DNA of 64,000 bases from Cellvibrio sp. KY-GH-1 (GCF_008806975.1 NZ_CP031728.1:4175501-4239500); one strand, 5' to 3'; counted from the stretch's first letter, positions 17,331-26,737 are shown. Notes: generated by a model not told the origin, from the letters alone. Program-made: numbers and translations.

Positions 17331-19715
17331 TTAATTACACACAGATCCTGTTACTACTGGTATTTCGGCGCTGGTGTGATTGCCCTGGAAACCGAATTCT
17401 ACTGTCTGGCCTGGGGGGATGCTGCCGTTCCAGCTCAGATTGGTCGCTGAGTAGGGGTTGGTGCCGGATACAGTGGCATTCCAGGTGCCGCTCAGGGTGG
17501 TGCCATTGGCGTATTTCCAACTGACGGTCCAACCGTTGATGGTGTTGGTCCCTTTGTTGGTAATGCGGATGGCGCCGGTAAAGCCTGCACCCCAGTTGTT
17601 GGAGATGACATAGCTGCAGTTGCCCCCGGTGGTGGAAGCGCTGGAAGCAACACTGCTACGCGAACTGCTGGTTGCCGCGGCCGAACTCGGGGTGCTGCTG
17701 CGCGATGAACTGGTCAGTGCAACAGAACTACTGGTGAGCGGCGTGCTGGAGCGAACCGACGAGGAGCTGGGTGCAATCGAAGACGAGCTGCGGCTGCTGG
17801 GGGCGACCGAACTGGAGGTACTCAGAGCGCCGCCGTTAGGGTTAGTGCCTACAAAACTCAAATCCGGTGCCGCCGGCGTTGCCATACCATCGCCGAGGAA
17901 AAAGCTGGTGTGCGGTGGCTGGTTATAGCCAACGTTTTGCCAGGCGATAGCTTCCCGGTACTGGGTGTCGTGCATCAGCGTGCGCAACTTATGGTTGGTC
18001 ACGGCAGTGGTGGAGAATACCAGCAACTGACTGTTGTTTTCATGGCGCCAGATTACTTCTTCACGCCAGTCACCAAGGATATCCGCCGACAGGCCGGGAG
18101 TGGATTTGGTACCGTTGTTGGAGGCGGCGCCGTAGTTGTAGGCGGTAAGCAAGCGCGAGCTGTTGCTGCTGCTGTAGTTCCATTTGTCGATCATGGTGTT
18201 ATTCAGCTGTTCGCGCAGCAGGTCGCCATCCCACCAACTGGCAAAGTTGATAGATGCCGGCTTGTTGGTGGTGATTTGCGCACCGGTAGGTGAGTTGGTA
18301 CCACCTGCACTCGCCCAGCTCTCCATTCCGCTGGTGCGCGGGTCTATATCCATAATCACACCGCGGCCAATATCGCCACCACCCTGGAAGCTCCAGATAA
18401 TCTGCCCAGTCTTCGCGTCATGCACTTCTACTCCGTGATTGCCGTAACTGGTGGGCGACTCGTGCACCATGAACACTTCCAGGCCTGGGCGGCTAGGGAT
18501 GAAGTCCGACAGGTGCAAGGCGTCGCCGTGACCCAAACCGGTGGAGTACAGCAGTGTACCGTTGTCATTGATGGTCGCGGCACCGTAGACGATTTCGTCT
18601 TTACCATCCTGATCCACATCGCCCACGGTCAGTGAGTGTGCCCCTTGGCCCGCTGCTGCGCCATTACCACTGGTGTTGCTATCAAAGGTCCAGCGACGGC
18701 TCAGGCTGCCATTGCGCCAATCCCAGGCAACCAGCACAGCGCGGGTGTAGTAGCCGCGCGTCATGATCAAACTGGGGCGGCTGCCATCCAGATAGGCGAC
18801 GCCGGCGAGGAAACGGTCTACACGGTTGCCGTAACTATCACCCCAGCTGCTGACGGTGCCGCGCGCAGGCACATAGTCGGTAGAGGCCATAGCCACACCG
18901 GTTTGGCCATTGAAGATAGTGAGGTATTCGGCGCCCGAGAGGATGTAACCGCTGGAATTGCGGTAATCGGCATTGGCATTGCTGCCGCCCTGTACTGTTC
19001 CGGCGGAGTCTTTCGTTCCCGGTGCAGTTTTCATTGCAACTTCAGCTTTGCCATCGCCGTCCAGGTCATAAACGATAAATTGGGTGTAGTGGGCGCCGGC
19101 GCGGATGTTTTTGCCCAGATCAATGCGCCACAACTGGGTGCCGTTAAATTCATAGGCATCCACCAGCACATTGCCGGTATAGCCGCTCTGGGAGTTGTCT
19201 TTGGAGTTGGAGGGGTCCCACTTCACCACAATTTCGTACTGGCCATCGCCGTCCAAATCGCCCACGCTCAGGTCATTGGGTGAGTAGGTATAGGCTTCGC
19301 CGCTCGGGGTAGTGCCGCCGGTCGGGCGGTTGAGGTTGATCGCCCAATAGGGATCAGTCCAGGTCGCTTTGGCGGCGTTAGCCGCATATTCGACGCCATT
19401 AATGACCGGTCTGATGGTGTAGGCAGCGCTAGTGGTACCGGTCGCATCGAAGTAGTTAGTGCTGGTGGTAATGGGTGATGCTGTGATTTTGGTGCCGTTG
19501 CGATAGACGTTAAAGCCGATGGCAGCCGGATCATCACCGAGCATCCGCCAGCTGATAAACACGCCGCTGCCGGAGGGTAAAGCGACTACGCCGCGGTCGA
19601 GATATTCCGCCTGGCGCGCGGCAAAACTGGGCATGGCGAGTGCGCCAATCAGGCCGGCGCAGGCGCCCGTCAATAGGGTTTTGTGCAGCCACTGCTGCGG
19701 GTTGCGTTTGGTCAT
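17331..19715 (-). CDS. rgl11A: Secreted rhamnogalacturonan lyase, PL11 + CBM2
   Basis: Cuts the rhamnogalacturonan I backbone of pectin by beta-elimination. Architecture: signal peptide about 1-32 (ends PSFAARQ); PL11 catalytic beta-propeller about 33-629 beginning EYLDRGVVALPSGSGVFISW and carrying repeated calcium-binding D-x-D-G-D-G-x motifs (DLDGDGQYE, DLDGDGKAE, DVDQDGKDE); a poly-Ser/Ala/Pro linker about 630-696; a C-terminal CBM2 about 697-794 with terminal cysteines (NCSY...GSVCN) and surface tryptophans that bind crystalline cellulose. Length 794. Poly-serine linkers are characteristic of Cellvibrio secreted enzymes. It is isolated between ppx-linked genes and ppk, with a LacI-type palindrome upstream. 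Confidence 0.95.
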   Translation of the reverse strand: MTKRNPQQWLHKTLLTGACAGLIGALAMPSFAARQAEYLDRGVVALPSGSGVFISWRMLGDDPAAIGFNVYRNGTKITASPITTSTNYFDATGTTSAAYTIRPVINGVEYAANAAKATWTDPYWAINLNRPTGGTTPSGEAYTYSPNDLSVGDLDGDGQYEIVVKWDPSNSKDNSQSGYTGNVLVDAYEFNGTQLWRIDLGKNIRAGAHYTQFIVYDLDGDGKAEVAMKTAPGTKDSAGTVQGGSNANADYRNSSGYILSGAEYLTIFNGQTGVAMASTDYVPARGTVSSWGDSYGNRVDRFLAGVAYLDGSRPSLIMTRGYYTRAVLVAWDWRNGSLSRRWTFDSNTSGNGAAAGQGAHSLTVGDVDQDGKDEIVYGAATINDNGTLLYSTGLGHGDALHLSDFIPSRPGLEVFMVHESPTSYGNHGVEVHDAKTGQIIWSFQGGGDIGRGVIMDIDPRTSGMESWASAGGTNSPTGAQITTNKPASINFASWWDGDLLREQLNNTMIDKWNYSSSNSSRLLTAYNYGAASNNGTKSTPGLSADILGDWREEVIWRHENNSQLLVFSTTAVTNHKLRTLMHDTQYREAIAWQNVGYNQPPHTSFFLGDGMATPAAPDLSFVGTNPNGGALSTSSSVAPSSRSSSSIAPSSSSVRSSTPLTSSSVALTSSSRSSTPSSAAATSSSRSSVASSASTTGGNCSYVISNNWGAGFTGAIRITNKGTNTINGWTVSWKYANGTTLSGTWNATVSGTNPYSATNLSWNGSIPPGQTVEFGFQGNHTSAEIPVVTGSVCN

Positions 19716-20030
19716 TTTGTTATCGCTCTAGGAATTAGCTGTAGACATAGGACGACTGCACAGAAACCTGCGGTCGCGTGTTATTGCCGATGCTTGCCTT
19801 GAATCAGGTACAACTTAGATTTATGGCTATTGTTGTCGTTGTTTAACCTGCTGGAGAGATCCGCGCTGGGCGGAAGCGGTTGGGTGCAGAATATATAAAT
19901 AAGATTTAATAGTGAATCCGGTGGCGATAATTTATCGGCTGATATTGATGGCGCGATTGCGAAAATGAGAAACCGGTTTCAAGGGTTTTTTTGTCAATGA
20001 AAGCGAACACCATCCATGGTGATTCCCCTT
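19716..20030 (-). promoter_or_regulatory. Upstream region of rgl11A
   Basis: 315 nt between the rgl11A start and the ppk stop, both on the minus strand, with no gene. It holds the rgl11A promoter and a perfect palindrome (19969-19980, entered separately). A/T-rich stretches between 19880 and 19940 are candidate promoter DNA, but I cannot fix a -35/-10 pair with confidence. Confidence 0.55.
19969..19980. promoter_or_regulatory. LacI-family-type operator palindrome GAAACCGGTTTC
   Basis: Perfect 12-bp palindrome with the central CG and AAACCGGTTT core typical of LacI/GalR-family sites. It lies about 254 bp upstream of the rgl11A start and just after ppk. The half-site pattern is seen directly; the regulator is not in the window, so control of pectin degradation by a LacI-type protein is inference. 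Confidence 0.55.
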
Positions 20031-22100
20031 TTATATGTGAGCCGACCAACGCTCCAGCAAAATCGCCTGGGCATCAATGGTCTCTTCACCCTCCTTGGGT
20101 TGGGTCAGCCGATAACTACCATCTTCCTGTAGCGACCAGGCGTGGGTGTTGTCGGCGAGGTACAAATGCAGGTCTTCGAGGATACGGTCGCGGATACGTT
20201 TGTGTTTGATCGGGAAACAGGTCTCAACCCGGTGGAACATATTGCGCAGCATCCAGTCGGCGCTGGAGCAATAGAGTTCCGGATTGCCGCTGTTTTCAAA
20301 ATAAAACACGCGATGGTGTTCGAGGAAGCGGCCGATGATAGAGCGCACGCGGATATTTTCCGACAGGCCGGGTACACCGGGACGCAACTGGCATACGCCG
20401 CGCACAATCAAATCAATTTGCACACCGGCTTGCGAGGCTGCGTAGAGTTCATTCACCAGTTCTTCATCATAGAGCGCATTCATTTTAGCGATGATACGCG
20501 CCGGTTTGCCGTGTTCGGCATTTTCCTTTTCGGTGCGGATGCGCTTCACCATACCTTTGTGCAAGGTGAATGGGGCGTACAAGAGCGCCTCCATTTTGGA
20601 GGCTTTGCCCATGCTCGATAACTGCAAAAAAATACGATACACATCTTCGCCGATGTCTTTATCCGATGTGAGCAAACCGTAGTCGGTGTAAATCTTACTG
20701 GTGCGCGGGTGATAGTTGCCGGTTCCCAGATGCACGTAGTAGCGTAATTTTCCGGTTTCGCGACGCGCCACCAGAATCATTTTGGAGTGGGTTTTAAAGC
20801 CCACCACGCCGTAGATCACGTGAATACCAAAGCGCTGCAAGCGTTCGGCAAGTGCCACGTTTTGCTCTTCATCAAAACGCGCGCGCAATTCCACGATGGC
20901 GGTAACTTCTTTGCCCGCTTTGGCGGCAGCTACCAAGGCATCCACAATCGGCGAATTGGAGCCGGTGCGATACAGGGTTTGTTTAATCGCCAATACATTG
21001 GGGTCAGCCGCCGCTTCACGTAAAAAATCCACCACGCCCTGGAATGAGTCGAAAGGGTGATGGAGCAAAATATCCTGCTTCTGCAGCACTTCAAAATAGG
21101 AGTTGGTGCGCTTGGGCAATTTGGGCATGGCTTGCACAAACGGCTTGAAGTAATGCTGCGCGTCTTTCACCAGATCAAATAAATCGCTGTAGCGATTCAA
21201 ATTCACCGGGCCGTTAATGCGGTACAAATCGCGCTCTTTAATTTCGCAGCGCTCCAGCAAAAAGTGCTCAAGCTCCGCCGGGCAAGTATCGGTAATTTCC
21301 AGACGCACTTCATCGCCGTATTGGCGATAGGCCAATTCACCTTGCACTGCGCGCAATAAATCATCGGCTTCCTCTTCGTCGAGGAAAATATCCGAGTTGC
21401 GTGTCAGGCGGAATTGATAGCTTTCCATCACCGTCATGCCGACAAAAATTTCCGCCATGAAAAAATGGATGATGGAGGAGATAAACGCAAAATTGCGCCC
21501 GTTAATACTTAAGGCTTCGGGCAATTCAATAATGTGCGGCAGTGAGCGCGGCACCTGCACAATCGCGCGGCCGGAGTTGCGCCCGAACGCGTCTTTGCCG
21601 TCGAGTCGCACAATAAAATTCAAACTTTTGTTGAGGATGCGCGGAAAGGGGTGCGCCGGATCAAGACCGATCGGGCTCAGCACTGGCAGTACATCCGACA
21701 AAAAAATGTGTTTGAGGTAATTGATTTGCTCGGGCGTCCAATCTTCGCGGCGCAGTACGCGAATGCCCTGTTCAGCCATGGACGGCAGCAACTCACTGTT
21801 GAGTATGCGGTACTGCTCGGCTACCAGCTCGTGCGCGCGCAGCGAAATTTCATTCAAGGTTTGCGCCTGCGTCAAACCGTCGGGCCCGGACGTGGGCGGG
21901 GCATTGCGTTCGATGATTTCAACCAGTCCGCCGACCCGCACCTCAAAGAATTCGTCGAGGTTGGTAGAGAAAATACACAGGAAACGCAAGCGCTCCAGCA
22001 GTGGCAAACTGCGGTTATAAGCTTGATGGAGTACGCGCTTGTTGAATTCGAGCAGGCTCAGCTCGCGATTGAAATAGGCGTTAGACACCTTGGACCTCAT
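20031..22100 (-). CDS. ppk: Polyphosphate kinase 1
   Basis: Peripheral membrane enzyme building polyphosphate from ATP through a phosphohistidine. PPK1 domains are all present: N-terminal NRELSLLEFNKRVL, the head domain, and C-terminal phospholipase-D-like halves with HLGTGNYHPRTSKIYTDYG (catalytic His) and NMFHRVETCFPI. The start is set at ATG 22100 (MRSKVSNAYFNRELS), giving 689 residues. An in-frame upstream ATG at 22157 would add a hydrophobic, Trp/Lys-containing extension not seen in the family. It is convergent with ppx but separated by three genes. Confidence 0.96.
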   Translation of the reverse strand: MRSKVSNAYFNRELSLLEFNKRVLHQAYNRSLPLLERLRFLCIFSTNLDEFFEVRVGGLVEIIERNAPPTSGPDGLTQAQTLNEISLRAHELVAEQYRILNSELLPSMAEQGIRVLRREDWTPEQINYLKHIFLSDVLPVLSPIGLDPAHPFPRILNKSLNFIVRLDGKDAFGRNSGRAIVQVPRSLPHIIELPEALSINGRNFAFISSIIHFFMAEIFVGMTVMESYQFRLTRNSDIFLDEEEADDLLRAVQGELAYRQYGDEVRLEITDTCPAELEHFLLERCEIKERDLYRINGPVNLNRYSDLFDLVKDAQHYFKPFVQAMPKLPKRTNSYFEVLQKQDILLHHPFDSFQGVVDFLREAAADPNVLAIKQTLYRTGSNSPIVDALVAAAKAGKEVTAIVELRARFDEEQNVALAERLQRFGIHVIYGVVGFKTHSKMILVARRETGKLRYYVHLGTGNYHPRTSKIYTDYGLLTSDKDIGEDVYRIFLQLSSMGKASKMEALLYAPFTLHKGMVKRIRTEKENAEHGKPARIIAKMNALYDEELVNELYAASQAGVQIDLIVRGVCQLRPGVPGLSENIRVRSIIGRFLEHHRVFYFENSGNPELYCSSADWMLRNMFHRVETCFPIKHKRIRDRILEDLHLYLADNTHAWSLQEDGSYRLTQPKEGEETIDAQAILLERWSAHI

Positions 22101-22258
22101 AGCACCAGACTTTTTGCGCCAGATTATGGCAATTATGTGACAAACATAAGACAGCATTCGCTGCCGCTAACACTAGCAAAGTTTTGGCATGGAAAGCGGA
22201 ATTAAGTACAAAAACCCGAGCTACGAAAGCGGTTAGGTATAGGAGGGAAAAGCAGCAA

Positions 22259-22276
22259 GCCGGGCTTAGGCCCGGC
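22259..22276 (-). terminator. GC hairpin after the DUF4156 lipoprotein gene
   Basis: GCCGGGC / GCCCGGC stem with a TTAG loop about 18 nt after the stop. Only a weak T-rich tail follows on the minus strand, so termination may be partial. Confidence 0.5.
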
Positions 22277-22293
22277 CCCTGTGTCTTCGTGGC

Positions 22294-22614
22294 TTAGTTA
22301 CACTTATAGACATCAAAGCTCTGACGGCCATTTTGTACCAGGCTTACGGGTACTACGGTATCACCGCCGAATTGGCTTGCTTCATTGCGCGCCATGTTGG
22401 TTAGTTCAGTTGCAACCTTGTTAGGGTCGCGCTTCATTGAGCCGACAAAATTGTCTTTTACTTTTACGTTGACCGTGCGCACTTTATCGCAGCTGCGTAC
22501 ATTCGCGGCGTTGGCTACAGCCACGTTAGAGCCTTGCTCGCTTACTTTTACCCAGGTGCAGGCGCTGGTCAGGCTAATGAGGGCAGTGGCAAGGATGATG
22601 GAGAGTTTTTTCAT
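22294..22614 (-). CDS. DUF4156 family lipoprotein
   Basis: 106-residue envelope lipoprotein. The signal MKKLSIILATALISLTSA is followed by Cys19 in a lipobox (LTSAC). The mature part has TWVKVSEQG, a paired cysteine arrangement (RSCDKV and final YKCN, likely a disulfide) and the conserved MKRDPNKVATELTNMARNEA-type helix, then a GGDTVVP turn. This matches small DUF4156 / RcsF-like lipoproteins of unknown role. Thr at +2 suggests outer-membrane sorting. Monocistronic, about 190 nt upstream of ppk and divergent from the di-heme gene. Confidence 0.85.
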   Translation of the reverse strand: MKKLSIILATALISLTSACTWVKVSEQGSNVAVANAANVRSCDKVRTVNVKVKDNFVGSMKRDPNKVATELTNMARNEASQFGGDTVVPVSLVQNGRQSFDVYKCN

Positions 22615-22864
22615 GGAGGCTTCCTCGGAGATGATTAATCATTAATCAGGGGGACAAAAATACGCGGCTACACTAATGCCATGAGGCGGCGGTTGCAAGT
22701 CGCGCACTTCAGCAAAACCTGTGTCGTTTAACAAAAGTCGCTTAACAATAAAAACTGGCAATCGTTGGCGCGCATAGTATCTTTAGGCACTTGGTTCATC
22801 AGAAGATTCATCTGTCTGCCAGAAAAAGGTATTTGTCGGAAACCCGTTTAAAGAGGAGTTAATT

Positions 22865-25045
22865 ATGGGTGTGCTCAGCCTGAGACGTTTTTTTTCCCGC
22901 GCGCTACTGTGGTTGATTGTGAAGTTGCTGGTGTTGGCGGTAGTGCTGATGGCCATCAGCCTCGCCTTGGGCAAGATCTACCAGGGTTGGGATGATGACC
23001 CGGAGCGAGGTGCAGTAGCGGTGGAGAATGGCGCCTTTGGTGAGGGTTATGCAACCCCTATCTATCTGGATCAGGGTTGGAGTGCCAATGACAGCCTCTG
23101 GTACTACAACACCACCCAGGGCTCGGCGTTAATCCCCTACGACTTTTTTCTCGCGTTGGAGCAGGCAGAGTCCAGTGAACCCTTCCTCTCCACGCAACTT
23201 ATCGATAAATACCGTTACCTGCCGCAAAAACCTACATTTTTTAACCCGGATGGACTGCCCGTCGGCTTTGTGAAAGAGTCGTATAAAGGGCAGGATTACG
23301 TGGGGTTTACCTGTGCCGCCTGCCACACCGGGCAGGTCAATTACCAGGGCACGGCGATGCGGATCGATGGCGGCCCGGCCATGGCCGATATGGTGGGTTT
23401 CCTGAAAGATCTGGAGCGCAGCATGGCGGCGGCGGCGGAAAACAGCGATAAAAATCATCGCTTCGTCACCCGCGTGCTGGAGCTAAATAATGGCTATGCC
23501 GATAGCGGGGAAATCCAGGCAGACCTCAAGCGCTGGGCGCGTAAGATTCGTCTCTACAACAACATTAACCACTCGCGTGTGGATTATGGCTATGGGCGCC
23601 TTGATGCGTTCGGCCGCATCTATAACCGGGTGCTGGAATATGTCATCAGCCCGGCGCAACTGCGCGATGTTTTAGCGGGCGCGACCAACCCTGACAACCC
23701 CGGACAAAATCTGCTAACGCCTGCCCAGGTTGACAAAGTGATGGAAGGGCTTGGGGAAACAATTATCGGCGACCTGCAGTTTGCGCGTGTAATTGACCGA
23801 CTGATGTCCACCAAAGAGGGTTACCCTGGCCTGAATGTGGATGCGCTAAATCAGATCAAATCACTGATTTTCAATGAGCCGAATGCGCCGGTGAGCTACC
23901 CCTTCCTGTGGGACATCACTCACTCTGATTACGTGCAGTGGAATGGCCTGGCGAATAATGCGGCCCTTGGGCCCTTGGGGCGCAACACCGGTGAAGTGAT
24001 CGGTGTGTTTGCCATACTGGATTGGACCGCGCAGGAGCGTGGCTGGAGTTTGTCCTCCTTGCTCACTGGGCAAAAGGGTAAAAGTTACCAGATCAAATTC
24101 ACCTCTTCGGTGGATTTGGTGAATCTATCGCGCCTGGAGTCGCACCTTAAAAGCCTGACCTCGCCGGTATGGCCCAGCTTGGATACTGGCACCAATAACC
24201 CCGAGCAGAAAAAGGCCAATGCCCTGTTTGGTGCGCTGCCGGAATGGAAAATTGATTGGGAGAAAGCCCACCGTGGTCGCCAGTTGTACGCCGAATACTG
24301 CGAGTCTTGTCACCATGCGATTGACCGCACAGACTGGAATCGCATCGCGCTCGCAAATATGTCGCATCTGGAGTTGGCGGGTACCGACCGCGCTATGGCA
24401 GAAAACGGGGTGAGTTACACCGGTTACTCGGGGAATTTTAAAAATACTTACCAGAGTGAAAGTGTAGGTTCGCTGGTGATTCAGGAGCGTGCACCCGTGG
24501 TGCAGACCTTGACTGCTGTGACTACCGGAGAGGTAACCACCGCGCCTGACCCGGATAAATGGTGGCCGCGCCGCGGGCTCGATTGGTTGTATTTGCTGGG
24601 CAAATCGCTCTTTGATAATCAAATCAAAGCCAGTGTAAAATCCGGCGACTATTGGCCTGACACTACGGCCAAACCCTACAATTCGCTGCTGGCCTATAAA
24701 GCGCGGCCGCTGAATGGTATCTGGGCGACTGCGCCCTATCTGCACAATGGGTCAGTGCCCAGCATTTATGATTTGCTCTTGCCAGTGAAACGCAAGGATG
24801 ATCCTGAAAACGGCCTGTATCGCCCGGCTGACTTCAAAGTCGGCGGGCGCGAGTTTGATCCGGTAAAAATCGGGTTGCGTTCCGAGGGCTATGAAGGGTT
24901 TAATTTCCGCGCCAATCAGCGCGGCGATTTTAACAGCGGCCATGAATATGGCACTGTGCATGCCCCAGCCATTAATGGCACAAAACAGGATGCCTTAACC
25001 GATCCGCAACGGTGGGAGTTGGTGGAATACATCAAGACCCTGTGA
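22865..25045 (+). CDS. Membrane-anchored di-heme protein, RoxA/MauG-type cytochrome c peroxidase family
   Basis: 726 residues. A hydrophobic N-terminal segment (about 14-36) would anchor it or act as a signal, placing the rest in the periplasm. Two c-type heme sites are visible: C150-A-A-C153-H154 and C479-E-S-C482-H483. The C-terminal segment APYLHNGSVPSIYDLLLP is the signature of MauG/bacterial cytochrome c peroxidase-like proteins. The long N-terminal region between TTQGSALIPYDFFLALEQ and the first heme is like that of RoxA/RoxB di-heme rubber oxygenases and their uncharacterised relatives. Substrate is unknown: peroxide, an organic polymer or a protein side chain are all possible. A serine hydrolase gene follows 79 nt later. 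Confidence 0.85.
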   Translation: MGVLSLRRFFSRALLWLIVKLLVLAVVLMAISLALGKIYQGWDDDPERGAVAVENGAFGEGYATPIYLDQGWSANDSLWYYNTTQGSALIPYDFFLALEQAESSEPFLSTQLIDKYRYLPQKPTFFNPDGLPVGFVKESYKGQDYVGFTCAACHTGQVNYQGTAMRIDGGPAMADMVGFLKDLERSMAAAAENSDKNHRFVTRVLELNNGYADSGEIQADLKRWARKIRLYNNINHSRVDYGYGRLDAFGRIYNRVLEYVISPAQLRDVLAGATNPDNPGQNLLTPAQVDKVMEGLGETIIGDLQFARVIDRLMSTKEGYPGLNVDALNQIKSLIFNEPNAPVSYPFLWDITHSDYVQWNGLANNAALGPLGRNTGEVIGVFAILDWTAQERGWSLSSLLTGQKGKSYQIKFTSSVDLVNLSRLESHLKSLTSPVWPSLDTGTNNPEQKKANALFGALPEWKIDWEKAHRGRQLYAEYCESCHHAIDRTDWNRIALANMSHLELAGTDRAMAENGVSYTGYSGNFKNTYQSESVGSLVIQERAPVVQTLTAVTTGEVTTAPDPDKWWPRRGLDWLYLLGKSLFDNQIKASVKSGDYWPDTTAKPYNSLLAYKARPLNGIWATAPYLHNGSVPSIYDLLLPVKRKDDPENGLYRPADFKVGGREFDPVKIGLRSEGYEGFNFRANQRGDFNSGHEYGTVHAPAINGTKQDALTDPQRWELVEYIKTL

Positions 25046-25124
25046 TTCGTGTTAACGCCGGCGACGCCGTGTTAAAGGAAAGATAACGCCAATTTCTATT
25101 AACCCGGTGATGCCCGTTTAATTG

Positions 25125-26735
25125 ATGAGAAGAATGACAAGAAAATTCCTGACGGGCCTGATGTGCGCTCTGCTTGTTTCCCCCTCCCTACCGGCGATGG
25201 CCAATGGTGAGAAACGCGTAACCGTACCTATTGCCCTGCCGTTCCAGCAGCAGGCGGCTGCCAGCAGTGCCCCGGCGTCATTCGCGCCGGCGCAGCCGCT
25301 GCAAACCTCCCCTTTTACCCAAACTCTGGCGGCTTCCTCGGCGGCCCGGGTTGACGCAGTTCCTGCACAGGTTGTCGCGCCTCAGGTGCAAACCCAAGGT
25401 CCGGCACAGTCGTTTGTCAGCTCCCAGGCTGCCACCCAGGGACTCGTTGTCGCCTCTTCGCCCCTTGCCAGTTCTTCGCCCCTTACCACTTCTGCCCCCT
25501 CCGCTGTAGCAACCAGGTCTGCAGCTAACGCGCCGGTTACATCGGCCGAGGCTGAGTTGCCGGTTGCGCCGGAGGAGTCGCCACAATCGGTGGAGGATAT
25601 TCCGCTCATTACCACCGCCCCGGTCAATGCACCGCGCTATCCCGCGGGCCATGCGGAGGCGTTTGTGGCTGAGTTTGAAGATTACGTGGCTAAAAAAGTG
25701 GCACCTTTTGTGCCTGGTGTGGCCATTGTGGTGGTATCGGGCGGGCAGGTGAAATCCTTGCAGGGTTATGGCGTGCGCCGCGCTGGAACCCGTGAAAAGG
25801 TTACACCGGATACCGTGTTCCGCCTCGCCTCCCTATCCAAATCCTTCGCGGCGACGGCGGCGAGTGCCTTGGTCAATGAGGGCAAAATCAGCTGGGATAC
25901 CACTGTCACATCGCTGCTTCCTGACGTCACGTTTAAAAACGTGCGCTATGGCAAACAGCTGACGTTCCGCAATATTTTGTCCCAGGCCTCCGGCTTGCCG
26001 CGCCACACCTACAGCCATTTTATCGACGAGAACATGAGCTACGCCGAGATAGTCAAACGCTTGCGCTACGTGAATTTTGTCTGCCCGCCGGGTAAGTGTT
26101 TTGCGTACCAGAATGTCAGTTTCAGTCTGGCGGGTGAGATGATCAAAAAGAAATCGGGGATGAGTTTTGAGAAGTATGCGGCGCAGCATATTTTTACCCC
26201 GCTTGGGATGCGCTCTGCCTCATACGGTCTCGCTAGCTATAACGCCTCACCTAATCGCGCGGCGCCCCACATCAACAACGGCAGCCGCTGGATTCCGACC
26301 GCCGTCACCGCCAATTGGTACAGGGTGGCACCGGCAGCGGGCGTAAATGCCAGCATCACCGATATGTCCAGATATCTACTCGGTCAAATGGGCAAGCGAC
26401 CAGACGCCTTGCCGCTGGCGGTACTCAACCCCATTCAATCGCGTGTTACTAAAAATACCCCGGCGCAAAACTATTACGGCGTGCGCAAAGCGGTGGCCAA
26501 CACTGCCTATGGCATGGGTTGGCGGGTGTTTGACTACGGACGCCACAAAAATTTCATCCACCACGGTGGCCATGTGAAGGGCTTTCGCACCGAGATGGTG
26601 TTCAACCGCGACCTGCAAATCGGCATGGTGTTTTTAACCAATTCCGAAAGCCGCTTTGCCAAGGACATCATTTTTAAATTCCTCGATATGTACGAGCGCA
26701 GCCATCAACCACAAGCCAAGACGAAGAAGAAATAG
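25125..26735 (+). CDS. Secreted serine beta-lactamase-fold hydrolase (class C / CubicO type)
   Basis: About 536 residues. After a signal peptide (ends LPAMANG) comes an unusually long Ala/Ser/Pro/Gln/Val-rich low-complexity spacer (about 25-165), then a catalytic domain with Ser236-x-x-Lys239 (LASLSKSFAA), Tyr328-x-Asn330 (FAYQNVSF) and H480-G-G (HHGGHVKG). These form the complete triad of penicillin-recognising esterases and peptidases. ATG 25125 is used; ATG 25134 is an alternative. The spacer suggests a cell-surface or extracellular enzyme held away from its anchor. The CPBP gene begins 2 nt after its stop, so those two are translationally linked. Confidence 0.87.
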   Translation: MRRMTRKFLTGLMCALLVSPSLPAMANGEKRVTVPIALPFQQQAAASSAPASFAPAQPLQTSPFTQTLAASSAARVDAVPAQVVAPQVQTQGPAQSFVSSQAATQGLVVASSPLASSSPLTTSAPSAVATRSAANAPVTSAEAELPVAPEESPQSVEDIPLITTAPVNAPRYPAGHAEAFVAEFEDYVAKKVAPFVPGVAIVVVSGGQVKSLQGYGVRRAGTREKVTPDTVFRLASLSKSFAATAASALVNEGKISWDTTVTSLLPDVTFKNVRYGKQLTFRNILSQASGLPRHTYSHFIDENMSYAEIVKRLRYVNFVCPPGKCFAYQNVSFSLAGEMIKKKSGMSFEKYAAQHIFTPLGMRSASYGLASYNASPNRAAPHINNGSRWIPTAVTANWYRVAPAAGVNASITDMSRYLLGQMGKRPDALPLAVLNPIQSRVTKNTPAQNYYGVRKAVANTAYGMGWRVFDYGRHKNFIHHGGHVKGFRTEMVFNRDLQIGMVFLTNSESRFAKDIIFKFLDMYERSHQPQAKTKKK

Positions 26736-26737
26736 CG

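Noticed and set aside
17630-17830. Low-complexity poly-serine repeat in rgl11A as an assembly artefact or CRISPR-like repeat
   Set aside because: It stays in frame between two intact domains and is the usual linker type of Cellvibrio secreted enzymes.
22101-22157. Extended N terminus for Ppk from the upstream ATG
   Set aside because: It would add a hydrophobic stretch not seen in PPK1, whose conserved N terminus begins a few residues after ATG 22100.
24125-24745. 206-codon minus-strand frame over the di-heme gene
   Set aside because: Shadow of the second heme domain region; no start context or family signature.
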